Source: an uncultured Eubacteriales bacterium (GTDB lineage Bacteria; Bacillota; Clostridia; Eubacteriales; Anaerofustaceae). From it: a stretch of DNA of 5,451 nucleotides. The stretch lies in NCBI GenBank assembly GCA_902796565.1, contig CADBPP010000001.1, forward strand, positions 1 to 5,451. Direction: 5' to 3'. The notes under the pieces were generated by a model. It did no database searches. It was given only the letters and a program-made list of their open reading frames with translations, and was not told where the DNA came from. Both the position numbers and the translations under genes were made by a program. Below are positions 1-5,398 of the stretch, in pieces; positions within the stretch are counted from its first letter, which is position 1; the number at the start of each line of letters is the position of its first letter.

Positions 1-750
1 CCCATGAGCGCCCTGTCCAGGATGGCCAACGGTGAGCACCGCATCAAGATCACGGACAATGACTTCGTTATCATTTCCGCCACCCCCATCCCCGGCAACG
101 AGAAGACCGTGGCCTCCGTAACGAACTCCCTGGTGAGTCTCGGAGCGAAGGTCATCACCAGCGGCACCGACATAGTACATGTTTCGGGCCATGCCTGCCA
201 GGATGAGCTCAAGCTCCTGCTGGCGCTTCTCAGGCCCCGCAACTTCATGCCGGTCCACGGAGAATACAGGATGCTCAACATCCACCGCGACCTGGCCATC
301 AGCGTCGGTGTCCCGGAGGACCATGTGTTCGTCATGAAAAACGGAGACGTACTGGAGATAGAGGGTGAGCGCGCACAGATCACCGAACACATCAACGTGG
401 GAGTGACCCTGGTGGACGGAGCCGGCATCGGAGATATCGGCAACATCGTCCTCAAGGACAGAAAGAAGCTTTCCACCGGAGGACTTTTCGTGGTGGCCGC
501 GGCCGTGAATTCCAAGGGCATCGTCAGCGGGCCCGATATAATCTCCCGCGGATTCATCTACATGAGGGAATCCAGCGCCCTTCTGGGCGAGGCGAAGGAA
601 CTGGCAACAGAACTGATCACGACCCTCGTGAGGAGCGGAGCGGACATATCCACCATCAAGAGCGAAGTGAAGGCCGCCCTGGACGTGTTTTTGTATGACA
701 GGACGCTGCGCCGGCCCATAGTGATGCCGATAATACTCAAATCCAATTAG
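1..750 (+). CDS. rnj: Ribonuclease J, C-terminal part (5' end outside window)
   Basis: RNase J is a cytoplasmic metallo-beta-lactamase/beta-CASP nuclease that combines endonuclease and 5'-3' exonuclease activity in mRNA decay and RNA maturation. Reading starts with a Pro codon at base 1, and Pro-Met-Ser-Ala-Leu-Ser-Arg continues the family's usual GEPMSALSRMA stretch. The ATG at 4 is therefore internal and the gene enters from the left; about 249 of the family's roughly 555 residues are present. Visible are the SGHA motif (bases 184-195) and PVHGEYR (250-270), which supply late active-site histidines of the metallo-beta-lactamase fold. A linker follows, then the C-terminal domain with VDGAGIGDIG, LKDRKKLS and SRGFIYMRES. 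The ending RRPIVMPIILKSN matches the normal RNase J C-terminus, so the 3' end is intact. The next gene begins 11 bases later with its Shine-Dalgarno overlapping this stop codon, indicating an operon. Paralogue (J1 or J2) cannot be assigned. Confidence 0.95.
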   Translation, partial: PMSALSRMANGEHRIKITDNDFVIISATPIPGNEKTVASVTNSLVSLGAKVITSGTDIVHVSGHACQDELKLLLALLRPRNFMPVHGEYRMLNIHRDLAISVGVPEDHVFVMKNGDVLEIEGERAQITEHINVGVTLVDGAGIGDIGNIVLKDRKKLSTGGLFVVAAAVNSKGIVSGPDIISRGFIYMRESSALLGEAKELATELITTLVRSGADISTIKSEVKAALDVFLYDRTLRRPIVMPIILKSN

Positions 751-761
751 GAGATAAAAAC

Positions 762-1124
762 ATGAACATCTATGACGCACTTAACCAGCTGACCACAGCC
801 ATCAAGGAGAGCGAGGAATACAAAAGATTCGCCGCCAGCGCCAAGGCCGTTGACGCCAATCCTGCGCTGAAGGAGATCATGAACGACTTCTTCGCCCTGC
901 AGGTACAGCTTTCAGCCCTGCAGATGGTGGGACAGCAGCCGGATGAGGAACAGATAAATCACTTCAACGCCGTTTACGCTTCCCTGAGTGCTTACCCTGC
1001 GGCGACGGAATTCATCCAGTCCCAGATGTACTTTTCCAGGATCATGGAGGATGTCTCCAAGGAGCTGGCAAAGCTGGCGGATGTGGGAGCTGACTTCATG
1101 AAGATAGTTCCCGACTTCGAATAG
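762..1124 (+). CDS. ylbF: YlbF/YmcA-family protein (Com_YlbF)
   Basis: A small helical protein of 120 residues, close to the usual family length. Family hallmarks are the N-terminal AIKESEEYKRF helix, the VDANPALKEIMNDFFALQ segment and a second helical half containing FIQSQMYFSRIMEDVSKELA. In Bacillus subtilis, YlbF works with YmcA and YaaT in a complex that directs RNase Y cleavage of particular mRNAs and affects competence, sporulation and biofilm formation. The start is supported by AGGAG at 749-753, eight bases before the ATG; this site overlaps the RNase J stop codon, so translational coupling is likely. The protein contains no cysteine, so it cannot itself provide thiolate ligands of the kind reported for Fe-S clusters in the B. 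subtilis complex. Placement directly behind rnj supports a role in RNA turnover. The choice between YlbF and YmcA within the family is uncertain, and the exact function is inferred. Confidence 0.85.
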   Translation: MNIYDALNQLTTAIKESEEYKRFAASAKAVDANPALKEIMNDFFALQVQLSALQMVGQQPDEEQINHFNAVYASLSAYPAATEFIQSQMYFSRIMEDVSKELAKLADVGADFMKIVPDFE

Positions 1125-1136
1125 GAACGAAAATAT

Positions 1137-1165
1137 GGGGCTGTCTCAAAACGACTTTTCAGTCG
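1137..1165. mobile_element. Solitary insertion-sequence end (IS1182-like terminus), decayed
   Basis: GGGGCTGTCTCAAAAC (1137-1152) resembles the terminal inverted repeats I recall from IS1182-type and related elements in Firmicutes, whose other end reads TTTTGAGACAGCCCC. It is followed directly by a short perfect dyad, CGACT / AGTCG around a TTTC loop (1152-1165), as often found just inside such ends. No matching opposite terminus and no transposase occurs in the window, so this is at most a leftover end or a truncated MITE-like element. The inner boundary is unknown and could extend to about 1190 or further. The family assignment rests on memory of terminal sequences. Confidence 0.5.
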
Positions 1166-1170
1166 ACAAT

Positions 1171-1189
1171 GAGGCATCCCCTCTTTTTT
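1171..1189 (+). terminator. Weak candidate intrinsic terminator of rnj-ylbF
   Basis: GAGG (1171-1174), a five-base loop and CCTC (1180-1183) are followed by six T residues (1184-1189). The stem is only four base pairs, so this is weak on its own. The hairpin at 1152-1165 just upstream may help. It lies about 50 bases after the ylbF stop, and no better candidate exists before the next promoter. It may belong to the IS-derived sequence. Confidence 0.35.
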
Positions 1190-1274
1190 AGACCCGTCCA
1201 GACAATATTTCCTTCCATTATTCCGATAATTTCAGCGCATTCATCTGTATCGTTGAGCCACCGGCACAATCTGA

Positions 1275-1303
1275 TTGCTCCCGGACATGAAATGTGATAT
1301 TAT
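1275..1303 (+). promoter_or_regulatory. Promoter of the surface-protein gene (extended -10)
   Basis: The -35-like TTGCTC (1275-1280), a 17-base spacer and the -10 TATTAT (1298-1303) preceded by TGA at 1295-1297 fit an extended -10 SigA-type promoter. The predicted transcript start is near 1310, leaving a leader of about 44 bases. Because the -10 overlaps codons 2-4 of the longer possible reading from GTG 1294, that upstream start would lie outside the mRNA. Confidence 0.65.
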
Positions 1304-1342
1304 TATCCCATAGGAACATACCGAAAGAAAGTATTCCGTTTC

Positions 1343-1347
1343 GGAGG
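1343..1347 (+). promoter_or_regulatory. Ribosome binding site fixing the GTG 1354 start
   Basis: GGAGG sits six bases before GTG 1354. This, the promoter position and the immediately following signal peptide (MKRYAIIAIL) decide in favour of GTG 1354 over the in-frame GTG at 1294. The first two G residues also fall inside an inverted repeat, CCGAAA (1321-1326) / TTTCGG (1339-1344), so the site may be partly sequestered in a leader hairpin. Confidence 0.75.
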
Positions 1348-1353
1348 ATAAAA

Positions 1354-2805
1354 GTGAAAAGATACGCAATTATCGCGATACTGACCGCCCTGATCGTTGC
1401 CGCAAGTCCCTGCCCGGCCTTTGCGGAAAACTATCCCCAGGTCATAATCGGGGGAAGAGTCCTTCCGCAGGAGCCCTGCGTCTATGACTGCGCGACCAAT
1501 ATCATTGTGGACAACCTGGACCATGTGACATCGGACAGCTTTGCAGCCTATAACGGGGAAAATACACTCACGCTGCACAATTACTCCGGGCCTTTCATAG
1601 AGGCGCTGGACCAGGACCTTACGATCATCTGCGAAGGGGAAAACACCATCGGATCGGAGGACTATCCCGTCGAAGCAGGCATCTTTGTGAGTTCAAGGGA
1701 CCTGTATATCATTAAAGACAAGGATGACACCAAAGATGCAACCCTGAAAATATATTTCACAAAAATGGGACTCAACACGGGGTACTACGGAAACATAACG
1801 ATCGATGGATCACTGATCACTCTGAGACATTGCATGCCTTCCACCAGTTCCCTGGACATGTACTACATCTACTGCAAAGACCTGTCCCTGAAGGGGGGAA
1901 AGATAACCGCGGACAGCGATGCTGCGGTAAAGGTATACTGCAACGGAGACTACAGACAGTATGACGGAAGCGAGATGAGCATAAAATATACTACCGGCAG
2001 CCTCCGGGATTCCTTCGGCCTTGTGGTCTACTACGACATGATCATGGACGGCGGTGTCCTCAACATCACCTCCGACAACGGGGGAATAACGGCGGACCGC
2101 CTGTGCATGAACGGAGGCAAGATAAATATCACCGCGGTCAACGCCGGTCTCTCGATAGACAGAATCCTGGAGATGAACGGTGGAGATCTTACCATAGAAG
2201 GCGGCAGCGGTTCCTCCCTTTCCCCGCAGATTGGGATCGTTCTGAGAAGCGCCGAAGCCCTGTTCTGCGGAGGAAAGGTATCGATCCCGGGGAACAGCTT
2301 CACCGCAGCCATCTTTGACGACGGTTCTTCCGACATATCCTTCACGGGAGGGGAACACGACATCACGGGATCCGCTTCCGCGGTGTACATCATCGGAGAA
2401 TTAAAGTTCGGCTTCACCGACGGATACGCTCATTTTTCCTCCTCTGAGGGTCCCGCCCTTGTAACCGGCCGGGGGATCACATTGGAAAACGGTGCGGCGT
2501 TCAGCGACGCTGCCATGAAGATCTTCGGTGTCATGGATCCCACTGCATCCCTGGTCCCCGCAGGGACCCAGGCCATGTGGTCCGTATACACCCAGGAACT
2601 GGATCCGGATATCACCATCGCCCGGGCAAAGGATCTTGCGGCAAGGGATGTGACCGTGCTCCCGGAACAGACCCCGGCGCCGCAGCCGCAGCCGGACAAT
2701 CCCGTCACCGGTACCCGTGACAGATCGGCCGTATTATTCGTAGCCATGGTATGTCTCGCGGTGATATGGGCTTTATCGAAAAATAAAGTAAGGAACATAG
2801 TCTGA
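1354..2805 (+). CDS. Secreted beta-helix-like surface protein with NPVTG-type wall-sorting tail
   Basis: A protein of 483 residues with no assigned enzymatic function. Residues 1-24 form a signal peptide (Lys-Arg, hydrophobic core, AFA before Glu25). Residues ~27-165 resemble the beta-rich segment of clostridial surface proteins often labelled carbohydrate-binding, with phrases such as NTLTLHNYSG and DLTIICEGENTI. From ~175 to 340 the chain has short strands ending in GG turns at 181-182, 233-234, 254-255, 276-277, 306-307 and 332-333, of the form MNGGKINI. This suggests a right-handed parallel beta-helix. A Pro/Gln spacer (~436-448) leads to NPVTG (449-453), a membrane segment (~459-475) and a short basic tail (KNKVRNIV), the architecture of a sortase substrate with a non-LPXTG motif. 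No sortase gene is in the window. The gene has its own promoter and strong terminator. Export is well supported; wall anchoring is likely; ligand binding is only a guess. No catalytic motif was recognised. Confidence 0.85.
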   Translation: MKRYAIIAILTALIVAASPCPAFAENYPQVIIGGRVLPQEPCVYDCATNIIVDNLDHVTSDSFAAYNGENTLTLHNYSGPFIEALDQDLTIICEGENTIGSEDYPVEAGIFVSSRDLYIIKDKDDTKDATLKIYFTKMGLNTGYYGNITIDGSLITLRHCMPSTSSLDMYYIYCKDLSLKGGKITADSDAAVKVYCNGDYRQYDGSEMSIKYTTGSLRDSFGLVVYYDMIMDGGVLNITSDNGGITADRLCMNGGKINITAVNAGLSIDRILEMNGGDLTIEGGSGSSLSPQIGIVLRSAEALFCGGKVSIPGNSFTAAIFDDGSSDISFTGGEHDITGSASAVYIIGELKFGFTDGYAHFSSSEGPALVTGRGITLENGAAFSDAAMKIFGVMDPTASLVPAGTQAMWSVYTQELDPDITIARAKDLAARDVTVLPEQTPAPQPQPDNPVTGTRDRSAVLFVAMVCLAVIWALSKNKVRNIV

Positions 2806-2822
2806 CACGACAGTACGCTGCG

Positions 2823-2857
2823 TCCCGGAAAGGAACAATCCTTTCCGGGATATTTTT
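2823..2857 (+). terminator. Strong intrinsic terminator of the surface-protein gene
   Basis: A perfect 11-base-pair stem, TCCCGGAAAGG (2823-2833) with CCTTTCCGGGA (2840-2850) around an AACAAT loop, is followed by TATTTTT (2851-2857). It starts 18 bases after the stop codon at 2803-2805. This is the clearest terminator in the window and isolates the surface gene from the region downstream. Confidence 0.93.
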
Positions 2858-2878
2858 ACGTTCAGAGCGAAAACTGCA

Positions 2879-2907
2879 TTCTTTTTTCAATCCCTGCATG
2901 ATATGAT
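2879..2907 (+). promoter_or_regulatory. Candidate promoter ahead of the murT remnant
   Basis: TATGAT (2902-2907) preceded by TGA (2899-2901) forms an extended -10. TTCTTT (2879-2884) lies 17 bases upstream as a poor -35. A start near 2914 would leave a leader of about 37 bases before GTG 2951, similar to the arrangement of the surface-protein gene. The only coding sequence it faces is the broken murT-like fragment, so it is probably a relic promoter or one now driving a short RNA. Confidence 0.45.
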
Positions 2908-2950
2908 CCTCACTGTGGTAAAGCATGCTGAAAAAGATTCGGGAAACAGT

Positions 2951-3067
2951 GTGAAAAGGGCAGTTGCGGTCATCGCATGCAAAACCGCGGCTGCCCTTCT
3001 GCGCCTCTTCGGAAGAGGATAGTCCCTTCCGGGAAAGGTCGCCCTTCTGATACAACCCAATATTTTT
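2951..3067 (+). pseudogene. murT: murT 5' remnant (lipid II isoglutaminyl synthase subunit), truncated with in-frame stop
   Basis: Reading from GTG 2951 gives 23 residues (MKRAVAVIACKTAAALLRLF then GRG), then TAG at 3020-3022. Continuing in the same frame gives SLPGKVALLIQPNI up to about 3064. This pattern of a hydrophobic helix ending in LLRLFGRG, then SLPGKVAL and PNI, matches the N-terminus I know for Firmicute MurT proteins (L-RLLGRGGTSLPGKVALKI-PN type). MurT is a Mur-ligase-like protein that, with GatD, amidates the D-glutamate of lipid II. Only about 39 of the roughly 430-470 family codons remain. The match stops where the stop codon of convergent deoD begins (3068), and no ATP-binding or catalytic part and no gatD are present. 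The TAG replaces the usual GlyThr position, so the fragment cannot make MurT. A 23-residue basic, hydrophobic peptide could still be translated, although no good Shine-Dalgarno is visible. The assignment rests on a short match recognised by eye. Confidence 0.6.
2956..2998 (-). terminator. Long two-part hairpin, possible deoD terminator
   Basis: AAGGGCAG (2956-2963) pairs with CTGCCCTT (2991-2998). Inside it, GCGGT (2966-2970) pairs with ACCGC (2984-2988) across a TT/GG internal loop, leaving a 13-base terminal loop. On the minus strand the stem is followed by only a short T stretch (CCCTTTTC), about 70 bases after the deoD stop. It could terminate deoD transcription, moderately at best. It lies wholly within the murT-like remnant. 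Confidence 0.4.
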
Positions 3068-3775
3068 TTACTCCGCGATCTCCAGGGCGATCCTTATCAT
3101 ATCGTCCAGGGTGGTCTGGCGCTCATCCGCCGTCATGTCCGCCTGGTCCAGCACGAAATGGTCGGAGACCGTCAGGATCGACAGCGCCTTTTTTCCTAGA
3201 TACGCCGCGGTGCAGAAGAGCCCGGCGCTTTCCATCTCCACTCCCAGGATGCCCATGGCAGCCCACTTTTTCCATGCTTCGCCGTCCGGTGTATAGAAGG
3301 GGTCCGAAGAAAGGATGTTTCCGACGGAGGCTTTGAGGCCCATTTCCTTAGCGGCGGAGGCGGCCTTTGTGAGAAGTCCGAAATCCGAGATGGGAGCGTA
3401 TGTCCCCGGCAGGCCGTAATTGGATGTCCATGCGCTGTTAGTGCAGGCGGCCTGGGCCAGGATCAGTCCTCCCACCGGCACGTCCTTTGAATATCCTCCG
3501 CAGGTGCCCACCCTTATGATGTTCTCAACGCCGTAGAAGCTGTACAGCTCATGGGCGTACAGGCTGATGGAGGGTATCCCCATCCCGGAACCCATGGTGG
3601 ATACCTTTTTCCCCTTATAGTATCCGGTAAATCCCAGCATGCCCCTGACGTCGTTTACCAGCACCGCGTCTTCAAGATAATTCTCTGCTATGAATTTTGC
3701 CCTGAGGGGATCCCCGGGCATAAGTACGGTCTTCGCGAAATCACCGTTTTGTGCTCTGTTGTGAGGTGTCGACAT
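3068..3775 (-). CDS. deoD: Purine nucleoside phosphorylase, DeoD type
   Basis: Catalyses reversible phosphorolysis of purine (deoxy)nucleosides to free base and (deoxy)ribose-1-phosphate in cytoplasmic purine salvage. The 235-residue protein is full length for the hexameric DeoD family (about 233-239). Family sites are visible in order: His5, GDPLRAK at 21-27 (phosphate-binding Gly21 and Arg25), Arg44, GMGIPS at 64-69, RVGTCGG at 88-94 (phosphate-binding Arg88), Phe160 in SSDPFYTP, GVEMES at 178-183 (ribose-binding Glu182), Ser204-Asp205 (base-interacting Asp) and Arg219. The ATG at 3775 is preceded by a perfect AGGAGG (3783-3788) seven bases away. It is transcribed alone from a promoter divergent to folC. 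Its 3' end abuts the murT-like fragment, which suggests a rearrangement junction near 3068, yet the C-terminus (LDDMIRIALEIAE) looks normal. Identification is firm. Confidence 0.97.
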   Translation of the reverse strand: MSTPHNRAQNGDFAKTVLMPGDPLRAKFIAENYLEDAVLVNDVRGMLGFTGYYKGKKVSTMGSGMGIPSISLYAHELYSFYGVENIIRVGTCGGYSKDVPVGGLILAQAACTNSAWTSNYGLPGTYAPISDFGLLTKAASAAKEMGLKASVGNILSSDPFYTPDGEAWKKWAAMGILGVEMESAGLFCTAAYLGKKALSILTVSDHFVLDQADMTADERQTTLDDMIRIALEIAE

Positions 3776-3803
3776 AATTGTTCCTCCTGTCTTTACTGAG
3801 TCG

Positions 3804-3812
3804 ATTATACCA
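3804..3812 (-). promoter_or_regulatory. deoD promoter (-10, extended)
   Basis: On the minus strand this reads TGGTATAAT, a perfect extended -10. No convincing -35 is present at the normal distance (TGAGCT is the best at 17 bases), as expected when the TG extension compensates. The predicted start is near 3797, about 22 bases before the deoD ATG, leaving a leader that is mostly the ribosome binding site. No operator or riboswitch is evident. Confidence 0.75.
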
Positions 3813-3866
3813 TATCTGAGGGGCTGAGCTCATCCATTTCCAATAAGAGAAACACACAGACAACAA

Positions 3867-3899
3867 TATAATGACTTGAATGTCCGAATGTGGTATAAT
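3867..3899 (+). promoter_or_regulatory. folC promoter region with two TATAAT boxes
   Basis: TGGTATAAT (3891-3899) is a perfect extended -10 positioned about 30 bases before the folC ATG, giving a start near 3906. A second TATAAT lies at 3867-3872 without a TG extension. Both are followed by similar bases (TATAATGACTTG and TATAATGATTTG, 27 bases apart), forming an imperfect direct repeat. No good -35 is seen for either; TTGAAT at 3876 is too close to the downstream -10. The downstream box is the more likely functional one. Confidence 0.65.
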
Positions 3900-3928
3900 G
3901 ATTTGCAGAAATCTGAAAGGAGACTCTC

Positions 3929-5248
3929 ATGAATTACGAAGAATCACTGGAATTCATAGAATCCACATACAAGTTCGGGGAAAAGATAGGCCTTGAGAAC
4001 ATCACGCTGCTTCTGAAGGAACTGGGCGATCCCCACAAGAAACTCAAATACGTGCATGTCGCGGGCACCAACGGAAAGGGCAGCACCTGCACCATGCTTT
4101 CAAAGGTCCTTCTGGAATCGGGCTATAAGGTGGGTCTTTACACCTCCCCCTATCTGGAGAGGTTCAACGAAAGGATCCAGGTCAACAACGTGCCCATTCC
4201 CGATGACGATCTGGCAAAGGTCACCACGGAAGTGGCGGAGACCATCGACAGGGTGTTCACAAAGGGAATGCAGTACCCCTCCGAGTTCGAGGTCATAACA
4301 GCCATCGCCTTCAAGTACTACGCCGACATCAAATGCGACATCGTCGTCCTTGAAGTTGGCATGGGCGGAAGATGCGACGCCACCAACGTCATCGAGACCA
4401 ACGAAGCCGCGGTCATCTGCTCCCTGAGCTTTGACCACCAGCAGTACCTCGGAGACACCATCGAGCAGATCGCCTTCGAGAAGTGCGGCATCATCAAGGA
4501 GAACGACGACGTGTCCTTCTATGCCCTCAATCCCGAATCCACCCGCCAGGTGGCCCTGGACAAGGCAGCCACCAACGGCAGCCGCATCCACTTCTGCGAT
4601 CCCGACGACATCGAGATGGTTTCCACCGGCATCGACGGACAGGTCCTCCGCTACAAGAGGGCAGATTCCGTACTGGGCCTTACCGAATTCAATCTCGCCC
4701 TTCTCGGAAAGCATCAGATGTACAACTGCCTGAACGTGCTCACAGCCCTGGAGATCCTCAAGAAGAAGGGCTGGAACATCACTCCCCAGTCCATCATGAA
4801 GGGCCTGGATACGGTGAAGTTCACGGGACGCTTCGAGATCCTTCACAAGAACCCCGTCATAGTGATAGACGGAGGTCACAACATCGAAGGCATCACATCC
4901 TTCACCACCAACGTGAAGCTGTACTTCGGAGATCAGAAGGTGAACCTCTTCTACGGCATGCTCCGGGACAAGCAGGTGGATGAATCCCTGGATCTTCTCA
5001 CCTCCATCGCGAAGAAGATCTACACCCTTACTCCCCAGGAGGAAGCGAGAGCCGTTCCCGCCCCCGAGATGGCAAAGCACATCAGGGAAAAGTACGGCAT
5101 CGAGGCCACGCCTCTCGAGAGCTTCTCCGAGATCGACAAGTACATAGACTTCTCCGCGAAGGATGAGATCTACGCCTTCACCGGAAGCCTCTACATGATC
5201 GGAGCAGCGAGGACCGAGCTCACCGAGCTGATCAACAGAAACAAGTAA
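3929..5248 (+). CDS. folC: Folylpolyglutamate synthase / dihydrofolate synthase
   Basis: A Mur-ligase-superfamily, ATP-dependent cytoplasmic enzyme that adds glutamate to folates and, in bifunctional versions, to dihydropteroate. At 439 residues it is full length. Motifs in order: the P-loop GTNGKGS at 46-52; the omega-loop region TSPYLERFNERI at 72-83; EVGMGGRCDATNV at 142-154, with Glu142 in the Mg-binding position and Cys149 where Leu is common; SFDHQQYLGDTIEQIAFEKCGIIK, containing the metal-binding His170 and Lys190 at the carbamylated-lysine position; HQMYNCLNVLTAL at 262-274; FTGRFE at 298-303; and DGGHN at 314-318, normally DGAHN. AAAGGAG (3916-3922), six bases upstream, supports the ATG. 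It has its own promoter and terminator and no co-directional partner, so it is probably monocistronic. Whether it also has dihydrofolate synthase activity cannot be decided from the sequence alone. Confidence 0.96.
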   Translation: MNYEESLEFIESTYKFGEKIGLENITLLLKELGDPHKKLKYVHVAGTNGKGSTCTMLSKVLLESGYKVGLYTSPYLERFNERIQVNNVPIPDDDLAKVTTEVAETIDRVFTKGMQYPSEFEVITAIAFKYYADIKCDIVVLEVGMGGRCDATNVIETNEAAVICSLSFDHQQYLGDTIEQIAFEKCGIIKENDDVSFYALNPESTRQVALDKAATNGSRIHFCDPDDIEMVSTGIDGQVLRYKRADSVLGLTEFNLALLGKHQMYNCLNVLTALEILKKKGWNITPQSIMKGLDTVKFTGRFEILHKNPVIVIDGGHNIEGITSFTTNVKLYFGDQKVNLFYGMLRDKQVDESLDLLTSIAKKIYTLTPQEEARAVPAPEMAKHIREKYGIEATPLESFSEIDKYIDFSAKDEIYAFTGSLYMIGAARTELTELINRNK

Positions 5249-5256
5249 TGTCATCC

Positions 5257-5287
5257 CCGGGCGGCTTTGCCGCCCGGTCTTCTCTTA
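5257..5287 (+). terminator. folC intrinsic terminator
   Basis: A nine-base-pair GC-rich stem, CCGGGCGGC (5257-5265) with GCCGCCCGG (5269-5277) around a TTT loop, is followed by a pyrimidine tract TCTTCTCTT. It begins eight bases after the folC stop. The tail is interrupted by C residues but the stem is very stable. Confidence 0.85.
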
Positions 5288-5345
5288 GAAAACGATTAAA
5301 CTTCAATTTAATCCCTATTAATATGTATCCCCTCCCCATCGGGGG

Positions 5346-5354
5346 TGCTATAAT
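5346..5354 (+). promoter_or_regulatory. Promoter of the downstream partial gene (extended -10)
   Basis: TGCTATAAT is a perfect extended -10. The -35 region (TATCCC at 5326-5331) is poor. A start near 5361 leaves a leader of about 38 bases. Upstream the DNA is AT-rich and carries a perfect dyad, ATTAAA (5295-5300) / TTTAAT (5307-5312). A CCCC/GGGG palindrome (5334-5344) lies between the expected -35 and the -10. Either could bind a regulator, but this is not shown. Confidence 0.7.
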
Positions 5355-5398
5355 CGCATCAGATAGATAAACTAATTCATACGGAGGTTTCATATACT

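Noticed and set aside
1135..1191. 18-residue micro-ORF after ylbF (ATG at 1135)
   Set aside because: It consists of the IS-like terminus and hairpins, has only a poor RBS and no sign of a coding function.
1294..1353. Longer N-terminus of the surface protein starting at GTG 1294
   Set aside because: It overlaps the promoter -10, lacks a Shine-Dalgarno, and would bury the signal peptide behind 20 extra polar residues. GTG 1354 has GGAGG at ideal spacing.
1810..2417. Two overlapping minus-strand open frames of 182 and 128 codons opposite the surface-protein gene
   Set aside because: They mirror the repetitive codons of the plus-strand gene, which has a promoter, RBS, signal peptide and terminator. 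Neither antisense frame shows a family pattern.
3004..3018. CCTCTTC-G-GAAGAGG palindrome as a terminator
   Set aside because: No T-run follows on either strand, and it coincides with codons of the murT-like fragment; it is more likely incidental.
2823..3039. Similarity between the terminator arm (CCTTTCCGGGA) and CCCTTCCGGGA at 3025-3035 as a dispersed repeat
   Set aside because: Only about ten bases match, and the second copy is explained by the SLPGK codons of the murT-like fragment. Probably chance.
4100..5254. Very long open frame (384 codons) on the minus strand opposite folC
   Set aside because: folC on the plus strand has every family motif in order. The antisense frame is low-complexity Gly/Val/Asp/Leu-rich, as expected from a codon-bias shadow, and has no recognisable domain.
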